NCBI GenBank assembly: GCA_019843655.1 | Contig: JACDQD010000104.1 | Coordinates: forward strand, 6,944,001-7,008,000 | Direction of reading: 5' to 3' | Length of the DNA stretch: 64,000 bases | Source of the DNA: Lethocerus indicus | Lineage: Eukaryota; Arthropoda; Insecta; Hemiptera; Belostomatidae | Shown: positions 1 to 11,338 of the stretch, piece by piece | How the letters are laid out: each line of letters begins with the position of its first letter | Numbering within the stretch: position 1 is the first letter of the stretch | Program-made: the position numbers and the translations under genes | Notes under the pieces: generated by a model | What the model was told of the DNA's origin: nothing | Database searches by the model: none | What the model saw: only the letters and a program-made list of their open reading frames with translations

Positions 1-507
1 AATTTATTTTATTTACAATTTGGTATACAATTTTACTGGAGTTTATGTTTTGGATGGTAGTATTGGATTGAGTTAAAAAGAGGAATTTATTTTGTGTGCC
101 ATACATAGAAGAACTTTTAAACCACATAACTATTTACAAAAATAAAATGACAATGATGCATAATTTTTGTAGCTATTCTAATATTATAATAACATTATAA
201 ATTAGTTCCTGGAGTACATTTCACTGTGCTATTCATTGTGCATAATTTAAAGGAACAGGATTTTCATAACAAATATTGTGCAACAAACTACAATAATCTG
301 ATCCCAGTGCATGGCTGCTTATAATTACTTTTGTGTAATAGATATAAAGTACTTAGTAAAAATGTTTGTATCATAAAACATTAAGCTTAAATTGTCTAGA
401 AAAATGTGTAATTAAATGCAGTTGAACATTTGATATGTTTATAACTTCTATGTAATTTTATTACACATACATACACACAATTTGTAAATTATCTAATGAA
501 AACATAC
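1..507. other. AT-rich non-coding stretch (downstream intron or intergenic)
   Basis: No open frame with convincing splice sites is visible on either strand. The DNA is AT-rich with almost no CpG. If the candidate exon at 508-572 is real, this stretch is its first intron. Confidence 0.5.
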
Positions 508-572
508 TTTGCTTCCAGACGTTTTATAGGCCATTTAAAATCTTTCTTGTATGTAGATATGAAGCTTTCCAT
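508..572 (-). CDS. Candidate first coding exon of an unidentified gene
   Basis: On the minus strand an ATG in good context (ACCATGG) at 572-570 opens 21 codons reading MESFISTYKKDFKWPIKRLE and on. It ends in phase 2 at a strong donor, AA|GTATGT, at 507. An in-frame TGA just upstream fits a true start. The STYKKDFKWP stretch resembles the short Tyr/Phe/Pro motifs of sperm and ciliary microtubule-associated proteins, but that is only an impression. No following exon was found in 1-507, so the gene would run off the left edge. It lies about 0.9 kb downstream of the stop of the gene at 1490-3851 and on the same strand. A chance ORF with a chance donor cannot be excluded. Confidence 0.35.
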
Positions 573-1449
573 GGTTATGTATCAACTTACACAAGAACTC
601 GTAATAGTCAGCACTATAAAAAAATAATAAAAATAGAAAATTATGTTTCACATTATACTGTATTATATAATTTGAATGTAAAGTTTATAGGGCATTGACT
701 TATATTTACTAAATAATCCATATAATAATTTATCGCTTTAAGGGTTTGTCCTATCAATACCCTATTTGTGATTAATTAAATTGTACCTTTTGCCTTTTTC
801 TGTATACATAAATAGTGATATGATTCAACCATATTAACAATTATGACATTTAGGAACTTACACCAGGGTATAATTGTTTTTCTACATTATAAATTAATTC
901 AGAAACATAATTAAAAAATTTAGGAAATTAAACATATTAATTTATACATATATTGCCATGGGGATTGCTACTATATTTTAATTCATAAAAATTGTTTGTT
1001 ATTTAATTAATATTAATTTGTATTCCTTTAAATATTTATACCAGAATAATCCAAACTACTAAAGACCTTCTCTTACCTTTATTATTATTTAAATTGTTTT
1101 ATATTTCTTTATGCTTTTCATTAATGTGACAAAGCTGAACTTTCAATTTTAAATTTATACAAACTATTCCTTTAAGTTAAAGGGATATTCTTCAAGTAAA
1201 GTACTCGAATAGATATGTAAAATATGTAAATACAAGATACAAGATACGTAAATCTTGAGATATATGTGGTCATCAGTGTTTACAATTTCATTAGGATGAA
1301 TTTAATTTGTGTATTAGATTCTAGATTTACAAAACTTTTTTCAAATTCACAAATACTTAACACATATTGATTAACTACATTCAAGAGCAAGAATAATACA
1401 TTTCTGTGATATATTTTTGTTCAAAGAATACATTTTGATTAGTTATAAT
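573..1449. other. Intergenic AT-rich stretch
   Basis: It lies between the poly(A) signal of the gene at 1490-3851 and the candidate exon at 508-572. No coding potential, repeat or RNA gene is seen. It would contain the promoter of the candidate left-edge gene. Confidence 0.5.
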
Positions 1450-1455
1450 TTTATT
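1450..1455 (-). terminator. Putative poly(A) signal AATAAA of the uncharacterised gene
   Basis: AATAAA on the minus strand begins about 35 nt after the TAA stop at 1490-1492. This is the nearest canonical signal downstream, and a short 3' UTR would follow from it. Only the hexamer is seen. Confidence 0.45.
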
Positions 1456-1489
1456 GTGTTTTGAATTACTAACTGGATAATTTGAGTTC

Positions 1490-1659
1490 TTAATCAGGGT
1501 CTGGCCCAAACATTTTCTCAAGCCGCTTTTTTTTCCTTTCGACTAAAGGTTTCATCTCACCAAAATATTTAAATTGCATTATATCTTCACCAACAGTTGC
1601 AATAGTACCTTGGTACTCTGTTACTCCAGTAGTAACATTCAAAATCTTCCTTATTGTAT
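1490..1659 (-). CDS. Uncharacterised gene, last coding exon
   Basis: The acceptor is TTTTTGTTGAAG|AT. The frame reads on through GVTEYQGTIATVGEDIMQFK and FGEMKPLVERKKKRLEKMFG to TAA at 1490-1492. The first two bases complete a His codon begun at 1861. Confidence 0.72.
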
Positions 1660-3851
1660 CTTCAACAAAAATAAAATATTATTGATATCCTAGAAGTCAG
1701 TAAACTAATAAATAAGTTTCCAATTCAGGAGAAGGGTTGGGACACTTTGATTTTTGCCTATGGTATCAAAAGATTTGTTGTTGAGAAACAGTACACAAAT
1801 GGATCTTTCTGGAGAAAGTTGTATTGAGGCTTTTTTATTGAAAATTAAAAGAATAGTTACGGTCTGGATCAAGGCTACATTTAGGAGGCTTGCATGGCTT
1901 CGTTCTAATTGTGGTTCCCAAATATTTTCTGAGATCCCTGTAGCTAACTTGTGTTTCTGTCTCACCGGATGGTAAGTCTGGAGGTAACTTTATCCTTCTT
2001 CTCAATCTAGCAGCTTTAGATTCAATATCTCCTAAAATAAAACAAAAAATTGATTTTTTAAAATTCAACTTATTAAAAAGGAGAATAGATTTTCAGAACA
2101 CAGTGCTACCTGAAATGTAACAGGAAAGAATTTTAAGGCCTTAAATCATTTTAGTTTTATAATTAAAATTAACATTAACATCTTAACAAGATGTTAAACA
2201 TAGGCACATTTGTAAACAAGTAATCTAACAAACAAGTAGTTTTCTAACAAATTAGAATTCATTCAATTAGCATAACCATATGTCTATGTAAGGAGTACAA
2301 CTTTCTTCTAAGGTCTAATGCATCATATTTATGAACCATTTTACTAGGAAAAAAATCAATTTTTCATTCTTGCCTATTTTGCAGAAATTAACTTGGTATA
2401 TAGTTCTGTCTTCATTTAACTGATCATTCTTCAAAACCTCCTGATCCGGATAAGAGTCAATATGCTTCTTCAGAGAGGGTTTTCTCTCAAGTAGCTTAAA
2501 CAAATAAATTGAATAACTTAATTTAAAATAAAAATAAGGGAAAGAATAAAAAATAAAAATTATGGAAAAGTGTGCCAGCAATAGAATACATCATCACATA
2601 CGAGTTACATTGAGCACAGCCCAATGCACTTAATATCTTTCTGCTAAGGTAAAATATTTCCTCTTTTTAATTTTATATATTGTGAAAATTTTAATATATA
2701 TATATTTTGAAAATGATTGATCTTAGATAAATTTCTGATTTTTTCTTCAGATTTTAATGATATGATTATTCTATTGAATTTCAAAATATACAGAAACAGT
2801 AAATATAAGTACAAGTAATCCATTTAGTACATTCCTCAATAGCTTAAAAATTTAAAAGTGTTTTAAATGTTCAATGTTAAAATATTCTGGTGTTAGGAAT
2901 ATTATAGATGCATTATTACTGTCTAATTTCTGGTAAGGTCATTGGAAGTTAGATAGTACCAATTGAAATTCTGGTTACAAAAACCTCAAAATCACTATAG
3001 ATGCAGTTTTTGATAGTATTCTTGAATAAAGTGGCAACTTAATCTGCTCAAAACAATGATATATTTTTGCATATTTTATGTATTGATATTTATATTGATA
3101 AATACATTGTTGACAGATATATCCAAATAACAAACAACAATAAACATTTGTTTATAAATAACAGAAAACAATAAACAAATGTAAAAATTAAAAGAATTAA
3201 TTTTAATTTAGTTTAAAAGCTCCTACTTTCTTATAATACTCTGAAGCAGGTTCCTCTTCATCAGGTTTTTTGAGCTGTTCTTTACGATAATCTGTCAGTA
3301 GGAGTTCTTCATATGCACATGTCAAAATATTGGAATGTTCCGGTCTGGGGACTATTTTGTCTGGTCTATAATATTCAACAAAAATTACATTAATTAATCA
3401 AGAAAAATGCATCAAATTTAAATCAGCATTAATTTAATTTTAGTGCTTCCACTACATTCTGGATTTTATACCAACCAATATTTGTCTGTACTGTATATTA
3501 AGCGCATATAATTCTAATGCAAAAAGACAACAGTTACCTATTAATTGGGTAATTCATAAATTATGTATATAACAAAACTAATAAATAAATAGTTATAAAA
3601 AAATTATAATATTGACAAACCAGATTTAACTAGTGCTTAACAGCTGAAATTTAGTTTTGGATCTATAGAATTATAGATTGTACCCACTACAGGCTAAATA
3701 AAATTATACAAAAGATCAGATTAATAAGTTTAAAATACTAACCTTTTAGCTGGCACCCCTTGAAAATCATTTCTGTAAATTGATTTTAATGGATCAAATT
3801 GACAGTCCATGTTCATTTTAAAATGCCAAAATGCGTAAACTCCTCTGGGGG
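1490..3851 (-). CDS. Uncharacterised five- or six-exon protein gene
   Basis: I do not recognise this protein. The exons 3743-3851, 3227-3365, 2374-2494, 1861-2031 and 1490-1659 join in one open frame, 710 nt, with phases 1-2, 2-0, 0-1, 1-1 and 1-stop. The predicted chain is rich in Tyr, Pro, Lys and Glu, has no signal peptide or membrane segment, and ends in a basic tail (VERKKKRLEKMFGPDPD). The piece DRTIYQVNFCKIG looks like the short motifs of sperm or ciliary microtubule inner proteins. That is weak inference, not a family assignment. The five-exon model lacks a certain start; a candidate first exon at 5022-5076 fits its phase and would give about 254 residues. Exon 3 appears to use a GC donor. 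The gene lies head-to-tail behind ALG5. Confidence 0.7.
1861..2031 (-). CDS. Uncharacterised gene, exon 4 of the five supported
   Basis: The acceptor is TTATTTTAG|GA and the donor C|GTAACT. It encodes GDIESKAARLRRRIKLPPDL followed by a Thr/Tyr-rich part with KYLGTTIRTKPCKPPKCSLD. The other two frames close within a few codons, which fixes the phase. Confidence 0.72.
2374..2494 (-). CDS. Uncharacterised gene, exon 3, with an apparent GC donor
   Basis: The acceptor is TTTGTTTAAG|CTA in phase 0. It encodes LLERKPSLKKHIDSYPDQEV and later DRTIYQVNFCKI. Only a GC donor (ATAG|GCAAGA) gives the phase-1 end that the next exon needs. The nearby GT site (CAA|GTTAAT at 2393) would put the next exon into a frame that stops quickly. 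Confidence 0.6.
3227..3365 (-). CDS. Uncharacterised gene, exon 2 of the five supported
   Basis: The acceptor is ATATTATAG|A and the donor AAA|GTAGGA. It encodes PDKIVPRPEHSNILTCAYEE and an acidic-basic stretch, TDYRKEQLKKPDEEEPASEY. The length of 139 nt keeps frame on both sides. Confidence 0.72.
3743..3851 (-). CDS. Uncharacterised gene, first well-supported exon
   Basis: The acceptor is TTTATTTTAG|CC and the donor AAAAG|GTTAGT. It encodes PRGVYAFWHFKMNMDCQFDP and LKSIYRNDFQGVPAKR. Two internal Met codons (KMNMD) could act as starts if the upstream exon is not real. Confidence 0.65.
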
Positions 3852-5021
3852 CTAAAATAAAGTTTAAGTTATTTCTGTATAGAACTGAGAAAAAAAATTG
3901 ACAAAATAGATCATAATTTAATATATTTCAATTGTTATAAATATACAATAAGCAAACAATAAGTGTAGCCTTAGCATCTAATATAACATTGTACAAAATA
4001 AAATTTATAGACAATAGAACCTGTTTAATGGAATCCCCCGCACCCAATTGGACCTTGTGATAAATTTTTATATGGTGAACCATTTCATACAAGTTAAAAT
4101 ATATGACCTATTTATTATTCTTATTCTATAAATAAAATAAATAGCGAACTAGCCACAGTCTAAACAGATGAATAGAATTGTGCATATAAATTATATATTT
4201 GAAAAATAAAGAAAACAGTGAAATAAAAATTATGCTGTAAAATTGTGGAATCATTTACAGGATTTCCAAACAATTGAAAAACATGTAATGTAATGGGGAA
4301 AGAAAAAATGTTTTTTCAATGACTTTCACGACTGCCACCTTGGAATGCTGACTTTTTTCAGGATCCAAGAAGAAATATAAAGGAATGTACTTCCTTGAAT
4401 ATTTTGAATCAAATAATTTCAATTCTGGGTGTTACAAGAGAAAATGAACATGAAATATTCAGTTGGTTGTTAAAAACAGAAAATACAAAAAGGAAAAAAA
4501 TATATTTGGAATTTTGAAGGAAGAGATGTTATTTAAATGCTGAAACAATATAAATTTTAGACAGTTAATAAGACAACAAATTATTTTTTGTATATAAGAT
4601 TTAAGTAAAAAAAACTTTTACTAGTACTTTTTTGTAATAAAACTCTAGTTATTACAAAAACTATATAAGTTTTCAAAATGTATGTAAACTAAAAGTGGAC
4701 ACACATATGATACAAAATCCACTCATAAATAACTGAATGATTCAAAGTAAAATATCACAACATGGCCTGGTACTTCAAAACTTTAGATCCATTATTAAAA
4801 AAAAATATTTCTCTATTCTTTCAGTCAACATATGTTTTTGTAATTATATGCCAATGGTTTTGATTTTTTTTCAGAATTTTTTTTTACACAATGGTTTTAC
4901 CAGGTATACTTATCTGCCAGGTTCTACTTTTGTAATTTTACATTTTTTAACATTAAACATAACAATGTTGGCATTGCAGAGACAATAATAGTCTTTTCCA
5001 TTTATATATGTATATGTATAC
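3852..5021. other. Probable first intron of the uncharacterised gene plus 3' flank of ALG5
   Basis: AT-rich DNA without a convincing exon on either strand. A plus-strand pyrimidine tract followed by AG|GATCC near 4373 looks like an acceptor, but no coding frame follows it. Confidence 0.4.
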
Positions 5022-5076
5022 CTGACTGAAAGTCACAAGGAATGATAATTGACATTAATTTGTGACATTTCATCAT
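5022..5076 (-). CDS. Candidate first exon of the uncharacterised gene
   Basis: Two adjacent ATG codons (5076-5071) open 18 codons, MMKCHKLMSIIIPCDFQS, ending in phase 1 at the donor TCAG|GTATAC. The leftover G joins the CC that opens the exon at 3851 to give an Ala codon, so the frame closes. The site is only about 90 nt past the ALG5 stop codon, so it would overlap or abut the ALG5 3' UTR. It is supported by phase and donor only. Confidence 0.3.
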
Positions 5077-5166
5077 AACTGTGATTAGATAACAACATAT
5101 CAGAAATTAGAATTCCATTTACATTAATACATATATATACACAGTATACACACATTTATGAAATTG

Positions 5167-5276
5167 TTATGATCGTTTTTCATGTATTTTCCAGGCGCCA
5201 ATCTTGTACCGTAGCCAGTTAAGGAATAGGTCTTTGCCCATTTGAATCCAACTTAAAACAGGAACAATTTTGGATC
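5167..5276 (-). CDS. ALG5: ALG5 exon 7 (C-terminus and stop)
   Basis: The acceptor is ATTTAG|GA. It encodes SKIVPVLSWIQMGKDLFLNW, then LRYKIGAWKIHEKRS and TAA at 5167-5169. The family's conserved WLRYLTGAW-like motif is present as WLRYKIGAW. Confidence 0.95.
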
Positions 5277-8200
5277 CTAAATAAAATAAAATACATATTA
5301 ATATAATATAAAAATAAAAACAAAAAAAAATGTTTCAACAATAAAGAACAAAAAGGAACAGGTGGTGGTCTCAGGGTCTAATAAATAATTACCAATGTAG
5401 TCAAGAATGTTTTTTTTTTAGTCAAGGAAAATATATTTCAAAAGGGGCTGGTGAGCCACAGAAGTAAACTCTTAACACAGTATATCTCGAAGTACAATAA
5501 TTAAATAAGTGAAATCATCAACTATAATTTATGTATGTCTCAAGTGGTATATTAAATCAAACTAAAAATAAAAATGAAAAATTCACTGAATGTAAATCAC
5601 TGCGGATGTCTTCCTTAAAATATTAAGTGGGAATTTCTGACTGTTGTTGTTTTGGATTTATACTAATAATATAGTTCTAAGTAAATGAGAAAATGAACAA
5701 ACCTTCCATTTCAGTCCAGTTGACTGCAACTTCTCCAAGAGGAATATTTAACTGTTCTGCAATGTATAATAACTCCACATCAAAAGCCCTATAGAATAAT
5801 AAATTGAAATATTAAATATATATAAATATTGCATTAGCTACAGTCCTTAAACTATAGACTAATAAAATACTTACTAGATTTAAAATCTAATTAATGTTAT
5901 GGTAAGAAATAAATAACTGGAATTTCTGGTTTAATATAAATACAGAGAAAATCTGTTTTGAGAAGAAATTGTCAATTTAAATAAATATTTCAAACATTAA
6001 GAAAACATACTGATGATAAAAGTAAGCATAAGGCCGAAGAGCTGTACACAAATTAGAATATATATCTGACACAGTTAATTCATATCGTATGAGATATGAA
6101 AATATCACTTGAATGCTATTAAATAGTGAAAACAAAAAAAAATTAAATATCCAAAATTGTGTTATCACATTTAAACTTGAATAATCATTTTTGTTGGGGG
6201 GTGTTTGTCCTTTACAGAAATTAATTTTCATTTTGTATCTTTATACAAAAGTTCTGCTGACAGTCATACAAGGTATACAACTGTACACTTGGGGCTTGTA
6301 CAGGCTAACCGCTTGTGAAGCATGTATTCAATAAGAGATTTTTGTTGTCTTAAATGTACACAATTCTTTTAGCTTATGATCACCATAGATGACCTCTGAT
6401 AATTTGTTTACAACCTTTCTTTGTAAATCATAAGTTCCACAAATCGGTGTCGAATGTTTCTACAATTTCAGACATATTGAAATATGCAAAGAACAAGCTC
6501 TGAAGTTCCGGTAATCCAGTTATTGCACTCAGATGTTCACTTACTGAGAGGTTATGTTTTGAACTGTTATCTTCTAGGCTTGAACTGTGGACTCTACACA
6601 TAAAAGTATATTGACATTAAGCCAAGAGCTGTCTAGAATACCATCTTTCGATGTGGAGCGACTGGAAACAGATGCGAGCCGTCTGCCTTGTGAGAAGTTT
6701 GAAACCGCACTGGGTGTCCCTTATCGAAGAGACAGCCGTCGCTCTCACCAGGAAGTGGAAGCAGTGCATCAGGAACGTCCTGAAGTAGGAGCGGGTCACG
6801 CTCGCTTCTTCCTCCAGGTGCGCTCTCGAACCGCACACCAGGCCCAGCTCCTTGCTGCTCCTATCCGGCTCTCTCATGTAGTCACCTCAATTGAACAGTC
6901 ACTAACTATTAGTCAATAATAATATATAATTAATTATAACGATATTAAGAGATCGTTTTTATATATCAGACATTCTGGTATATGTCAGGTAACAGTAATC
7001 AAAAGTAGCAAAGTGATGCGACAAATATAGATAATTAAAACAAAATTGTTAAGATTAAATAGTTGAAAGAATAATGATATTTAACATTAGAATATATAGT
7101 TTGAAATAAAAATAATACTTTATTAATAGTAATATCACTTAAGCTTATATCCAAATCCATAAAACCACAGAAGCCTAATGCTTGTCTTCAATGGCCTGAT
7201 ATTTTCAATGGAATTATGTTAGAATGTTATTTCAACTGTTTTCATTAACTACTTCAAATTTAACTGTTGAAAATGTGAACTCGGCTGATACCGTGCTAGA
7301 TAAATTGTGCAACTTTGGAATAGTTTTTTTTTATATTTTATAATCTTATCAACATATCAACACAATATTTCTTTCAATAACAGTACTATTGTGTTTCCTT
7401 TACTCTGTATAATGTTAACAAACTGTATAAATGTGAGGTATAACAAAATAATTAAATTCCTGAATAAATTAACCAAGAGGGTCTCATTAGTGGGAATAAT
7501 TAAGATATAAAAATCAGCAAATGGTCAGCACAAAATGTTGCGCATTATAGAAAGGAGAACATTACCAACCAATTAAAAAAGTAATTGACTGCAAACAAAA
7601 AATATTACAACTAATATTGGTGGAACAAAACCAAATGAAAAATTATTTTCAGCATATTTCAATTAAATTTCATAAATTACTAAAAGTAATTTGGGTAGTT
7701 TTCTGACCTCAAATGTTACAATAACTACTTTCATTTATTTAATTCACCTTTCATTCAAATATAACTAAAAATTCATAATCTTTCATGAGTTATAATTAAG
7801 CCTAAATGCTAAATGACAGTTAGGTGTGAATTGTTTTCAATGAAAACCATTAATAATCCATAAATTTAAATAAACTAAATTCTTACAATTTATCAGTTCC
7901 TCTAGTTTTTGTTCAAGTTTACTCAAGTCAGAAAATTTTGTTGCTCCATCAGCATCAGCAAACAGTAGGACAGCACCCCTTGCACTCAACATACCCTAGA
8001 TTACAACAATATTAAAAGTTAAAAATGAATACGTGAAATTAAATGGAACATAATTAAAATTAAAAGAGAAATCAGAAAAAAGGACTGAACATTAGTCTAG
8101 GAATTATTGCCAGTTGATTAGCAGGTTGAAATCAAACTACATCATCCATATTAATATTATTATAGCGGTTTTATAAACTTTTCCTTAACGGTTCATTTTA

Positions 8201-10075
8201 TTAAACTGGACTTCAAATATCAAGGAAGGATATCAAAGATCAAATACAGCTTGTTTTGATGTTTTAGTTCAGTTAAGCAATTATACCATCCAGAGTATAT
8301 ATAACTTTCAAATGGGCTAATTTAAAATATGTACAAATGTTTTTTAAAGGTTATAAATCATATTTATATTTTGAGGGGAGTAAGTAGCTGGTACAGCTGG
8401 TATGATGGTTTGATTCCAGCTGGTGGCTAATGCCATAAGGTTAAACAATATTGAGTTATAAAATATAATATTTTAATCGGACCTTTCAGTCCTACCACCG
8501 ATGTAGGTACATGTAATGTGAACTGCATGGATCTGCTACTATTGTTATTAATACTTTAAATTCAAACTAATATACTGTGTCTATTCGTTTAGTTTTTTTA
8601 TAAAGTCTGCCATTTTAAACATGAGAAAGGTGTGAAAAAACAAAATGTTACTTGTCACTCACAAGACGGACGGCTCCACCTTTTCCCCTGTTGGGCTTCA
8701 ACTCAAGTACTCTAACAGCGTCAGAACCATATTTTTTCGTGTATTCCAAGCCGACTTGCACGGTGTTGTCTCTGCTTCCATCGCTTACAATTATTATTTC
8801 GTACTTGAATCCATTTTTTTCTTTCAGTTGCTCTTCGAAATATTGTAAACATTCATCCAACATAGGAGGCACTGTAAATTTGATCAATAACTTAGTCAAT
8901 AGGGTAAATTATTATAATGTTATTTTAAACCTAATACGGACAATTATAATTTAATTTAATGTGCTTTCATTCACTCAAATATTATGACAATATATGAACA
9001 CTGAAATAATCAGAATATTCAAAACTCGATTTCATAAATATGTATTAATTTTTGTATCATGAAAATGTTGATTTATTTGTTAAAATAATTTTTAAGTATT
9101 GCAACATATAATTTTTCTTGATAAACAAAAACTGCCAATTCAGCGGTCAGAAACTGAAATAGATAAGATTTCTGAAACGTGGATATTAATCCTCATAAAT
9201 CAAAGAATAATTCATTATTTCAACCTATTGCGCTATATAAATACAGTCAATCATCATCATTATTTCAATAATTGTGAGATAAATTGATTTATATTAAATC
9301 AATTAGAGATACATTTATATGACCCAATAGTGGTTATGTGTTGTGAAGAAAGAAATACGATAATAAAATCTTAAATAAAATAATTTATCATAGGAAAAAA
9401 GGAATATTTTAGTTTGAGTAGCTCTACATAAATAATATGACAAACAACACACAATGGATGACACAATTATGCCATATATATTACTTATATATAACTGTCA
9501 TGTAATTTTGAGGATATTAGGATGGCAGGCTATTGTAGATCTAAACATTATTAATATCAATGAGTATTAATGCCATACAACTTGAAAAGGATACTGATTG
9601 CAGACAATTTGATATTCACTTAATGCCACTCTAGTATATAAGCATCATTTTAATGATGCACAAAATTCACTAGTGTTTCATGATGTGTAGGCCAATTGTG
9701 TAAGAAATATGTTTTGGAAATTAATACAGTGAGCTTACACCGCAAGGCTTCGTCAAAAGCCGGTACAATGACACTCAAGTGTACGCTCCATTCGTCCTCC
9801 AAAGAGGGAAATGGTAAATACTCCCCATTCCTGGTGTCAAAAAACAATTTCTCCTTGTCCGAACGGTATATAACAGGGTACGCCGTCGTCCTCTTGATGA
9901 GTATTAGACAAAACTGGAATTTAAAAAAACAAAGGACCCATGTTATTTATTTATCGCTTATAAATGTAAAACAACACCCAACGTTCGAATAGATAGCTCA
10001 TAAACTCACGACTGCAAACAACAGAAGCAATGCAATAAATGAAAATAAGACAAATTCGACGAACCCTACGGCCAT
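5167..10075 (-). CDS. ALG5: Dolichyl-phosphate beta-glucosyltransferase, complete, seven exons
   Basis: The enzyme moves glucose from UDP-glucose to dolichyl phosphate at the ER membrane. The Dol-P-Glc made is the donor for the last glucoses of the N-glycan precursor. Seven exons (10010-10075, 9739-9913, 8663-8871, 7887-7995, 6642-6885, 5703-5788, 5167-5276) total 999 nt, 332 residues, close to the length of other ALG5 proteins. Residues about 5-26 form the N-terminal membrane anchor. The family-2 glycosyltransferase fold shows SVIVPAFDE (69-77), VSDGSRDNT (109-117), NRGKGGAVR, the metal-binding ADADGATKF (Asp164, Asp166), CGSRAHLE, RDTQCGFKL (242-250) and HIERWAFDVELL. No C-terminal membrane segment is seen, as usual. 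The start was chosen because AAAATGG leads straight into the anchor. Exon 5 is unusually GC- and CpG-rich. In Drosophila the orthologue is wollknaeuel. Confidence 0.96.
5703..5788 (-). CDS. ALG5: ALG5 exon 6
   Basis: The acceptor is TTCTATAG|G and the donor GAAG|GTTTGT. It encodes AFDVELLYIAEQLNIPLGEV followed by AVNWTEME, matching the conserved WAFDVELL and VNWTEIEG motifs. Confidence 0.95.
6642..6885 (-). CDS. ALG5: ALG5 exon 5 (GC-rich core exon)
   Basis: The acceptor TTCAATTGAG|GT is the only site that closes the frame with exon 4 (T plus GT gives Cys187). The donor is GATG|GTATTC. It encodes CGSRAHLEEEASVTRSYFRT and RDTQCGFKLLTRQTARICFQ. The exon is much richer in G+C and CpG than the surrounding introns and the other exons. 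Confidence 0.93.
7887..7995 (-). CDS. ALG5: ALG5 exon 4 (DXD metal-binding motif)
   Basis: The acceptor is AATCTAG|GGT and the donor AAT T|GTAAGA. It carries FADADGATKFSDLSKLEQKL with the DXD motif that coordinates the UDP-sugar metal ion. Confidence 0.94.
8663..8871 (-). CDS. ALG5: ALG5 exon 3 (nucleotide-sugar binding strands)
   Basis: The acceptor is TTTACAG|TG and the donor CTT|GTGAGT. It encodes PPMLDECLQYFEEQLKEKNG, then IIIVSDGSRDNT and NRGKGGAVRL, all typical ALG5 signatures. Confidence 0.95.
9739..9913 (-). CDS. ALG5: ALG5 exon 2 (start of the glycosyltransferase fold)
   Basis: The acceptor is AATTCCAG|TTT. It contains FFDTRNGEYLPFPSLEDEW and the first beta strand, SVIVPAFDE. The donor is CGGT|GTAAGC; the leftover T makes the Leu codon of the RLPPMLDE motif with exon 3. 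Confidence 0.94.
10010..10075 (-). CDS. ALG5: ALG5 exon 1 (start codon and membrane anchor)
   Basis: It encodes 22 residues, MAVGFVEFVLFSFIALLLLF and on. The donor is GTC|GTGAGT in phase 0. Confidence 0.93.
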
Positions 10076-10215
10076 TTTAAACTAAAGTACGGCTTTCGAC
10101 TAAGCATTAGGGAAAACTTTGCGGATTTATAGATTCATTTATTTAAAAAAACCGGCCACGTACTAGCCAACTGAGGTTTCCTACGTTGACAAAGTTCAGT
10201 GACCAACTGTTGCCA
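10076..10215 (-). promoter_or_regulatory. Probable 5' UTR and core promoter of ALG5
   Basis: About 140 nt directly upstream of the ALG5 start contain several CpGs (for example in TACGGCTTTCGACT and CCGGCCACGTA), while the flanking DNA has very few. No TATA box is obvious. A small CpG-bearing, TATA-less promoter fits a housekeeping gene. This is inferred from position and composition only. Confidence 0.35.
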
Positions 10216-11274
10216 ACATACGTGAGAAAATATTTCTAGATTTTCAAATTAGAATAATTAATAAATAATGAAAGAACATATATCTTCATTTGATCATGAT
10301 GAATTTGTATTACAATGAAAAGATTGATTTCTGTTTTGCCAATGAATTACAAAATTATTTACATATTATCAGAAATCACAACACAGTTTTTCTGTGAGGA
10401 AAGAATAGCTAAAACAGAAATATTGTAATTGCTTATTTATATAAAACAATTAGTTGGGATATAAAAGCTACAATAATATGATAAGGGAAATAACATATTG
10501 ATACTAAATAATACCCAGGAAATGTTTTTAATATGAATAATTTCAAGTACTAGAAAGTCTAATACATTATACCAGAATCTCAATCTTCTGAAGTATTTAT
10601 GGAAAGAATATTTATTTCATAATTAATAACAAATACATGATTACATCTAGTAATATTTAATTTATAAATTTGTATTAAGACTGAAGTCTAATATAAACAC
10701 AGGCCTGAAAATTACACAGAACGTGTTTTACTAAAGGAGAATCTATTAAACTATTTTCAGCTTCCTCAGTAATTATATAGTTTTTAAATTTACTTCTTTA
10801 TTATGAGAAAATAATGAAATTATTCAATTAATGCGTTATAATTATTAATTAAAGTAGTTCTTATTCCTTACTACTATAATGTTATTGAATGTTATACTTA
10901 TTGAATACAAATTGTACTAATTAATTTCTATGTACAACTATTGTAAAAAAGTCTATTTATAAACCTATAAGAAAGGTATCTTCCTATCAATTTTTTGAAG
11001 CTCAATTTCTGTTCTTTAGTGTTGTTTTGTAATAATTGGACACAGAATTATAGGACTGAGAGAGTGGGGTGAAGGTGTATCATAAGTAAACGTAATGCTA
11101 ATCATAATGCCAGGTAACTAATGATAACTCACTTATAAATTATCAGTATTTTTAAACTTTATTTGACAACAAATTTACATGAAATTCCAATCTTTTGACT
11201 TACCTTTCATTTTAAATTACTTATGTCTTATAGTCATGATGTATTAGGATGAAATAAGTCCTTATTGTTATTGA

Positions 11275-11338
<64 letters not shown>

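Noticed and set aside
2393..2394. GT donor CAA|GTTAAT for exon 3 of the uncharacterised gene
   Set aside because: It ends in phase 0 and throws the next exon into a frame with an early stop.
4360..4400. Plus-strand TTTTTTCAG|GATCC resembling an acceptor and the start of ALG5 exon 7
   Set aside because: Wrong strand and no coding frame after it; resemblance is by chance.
6587..6919. 110-codon open frame on the plus strand
   Set aside because: It is the antisense shadow of GC-rich ALG5 exon 5.
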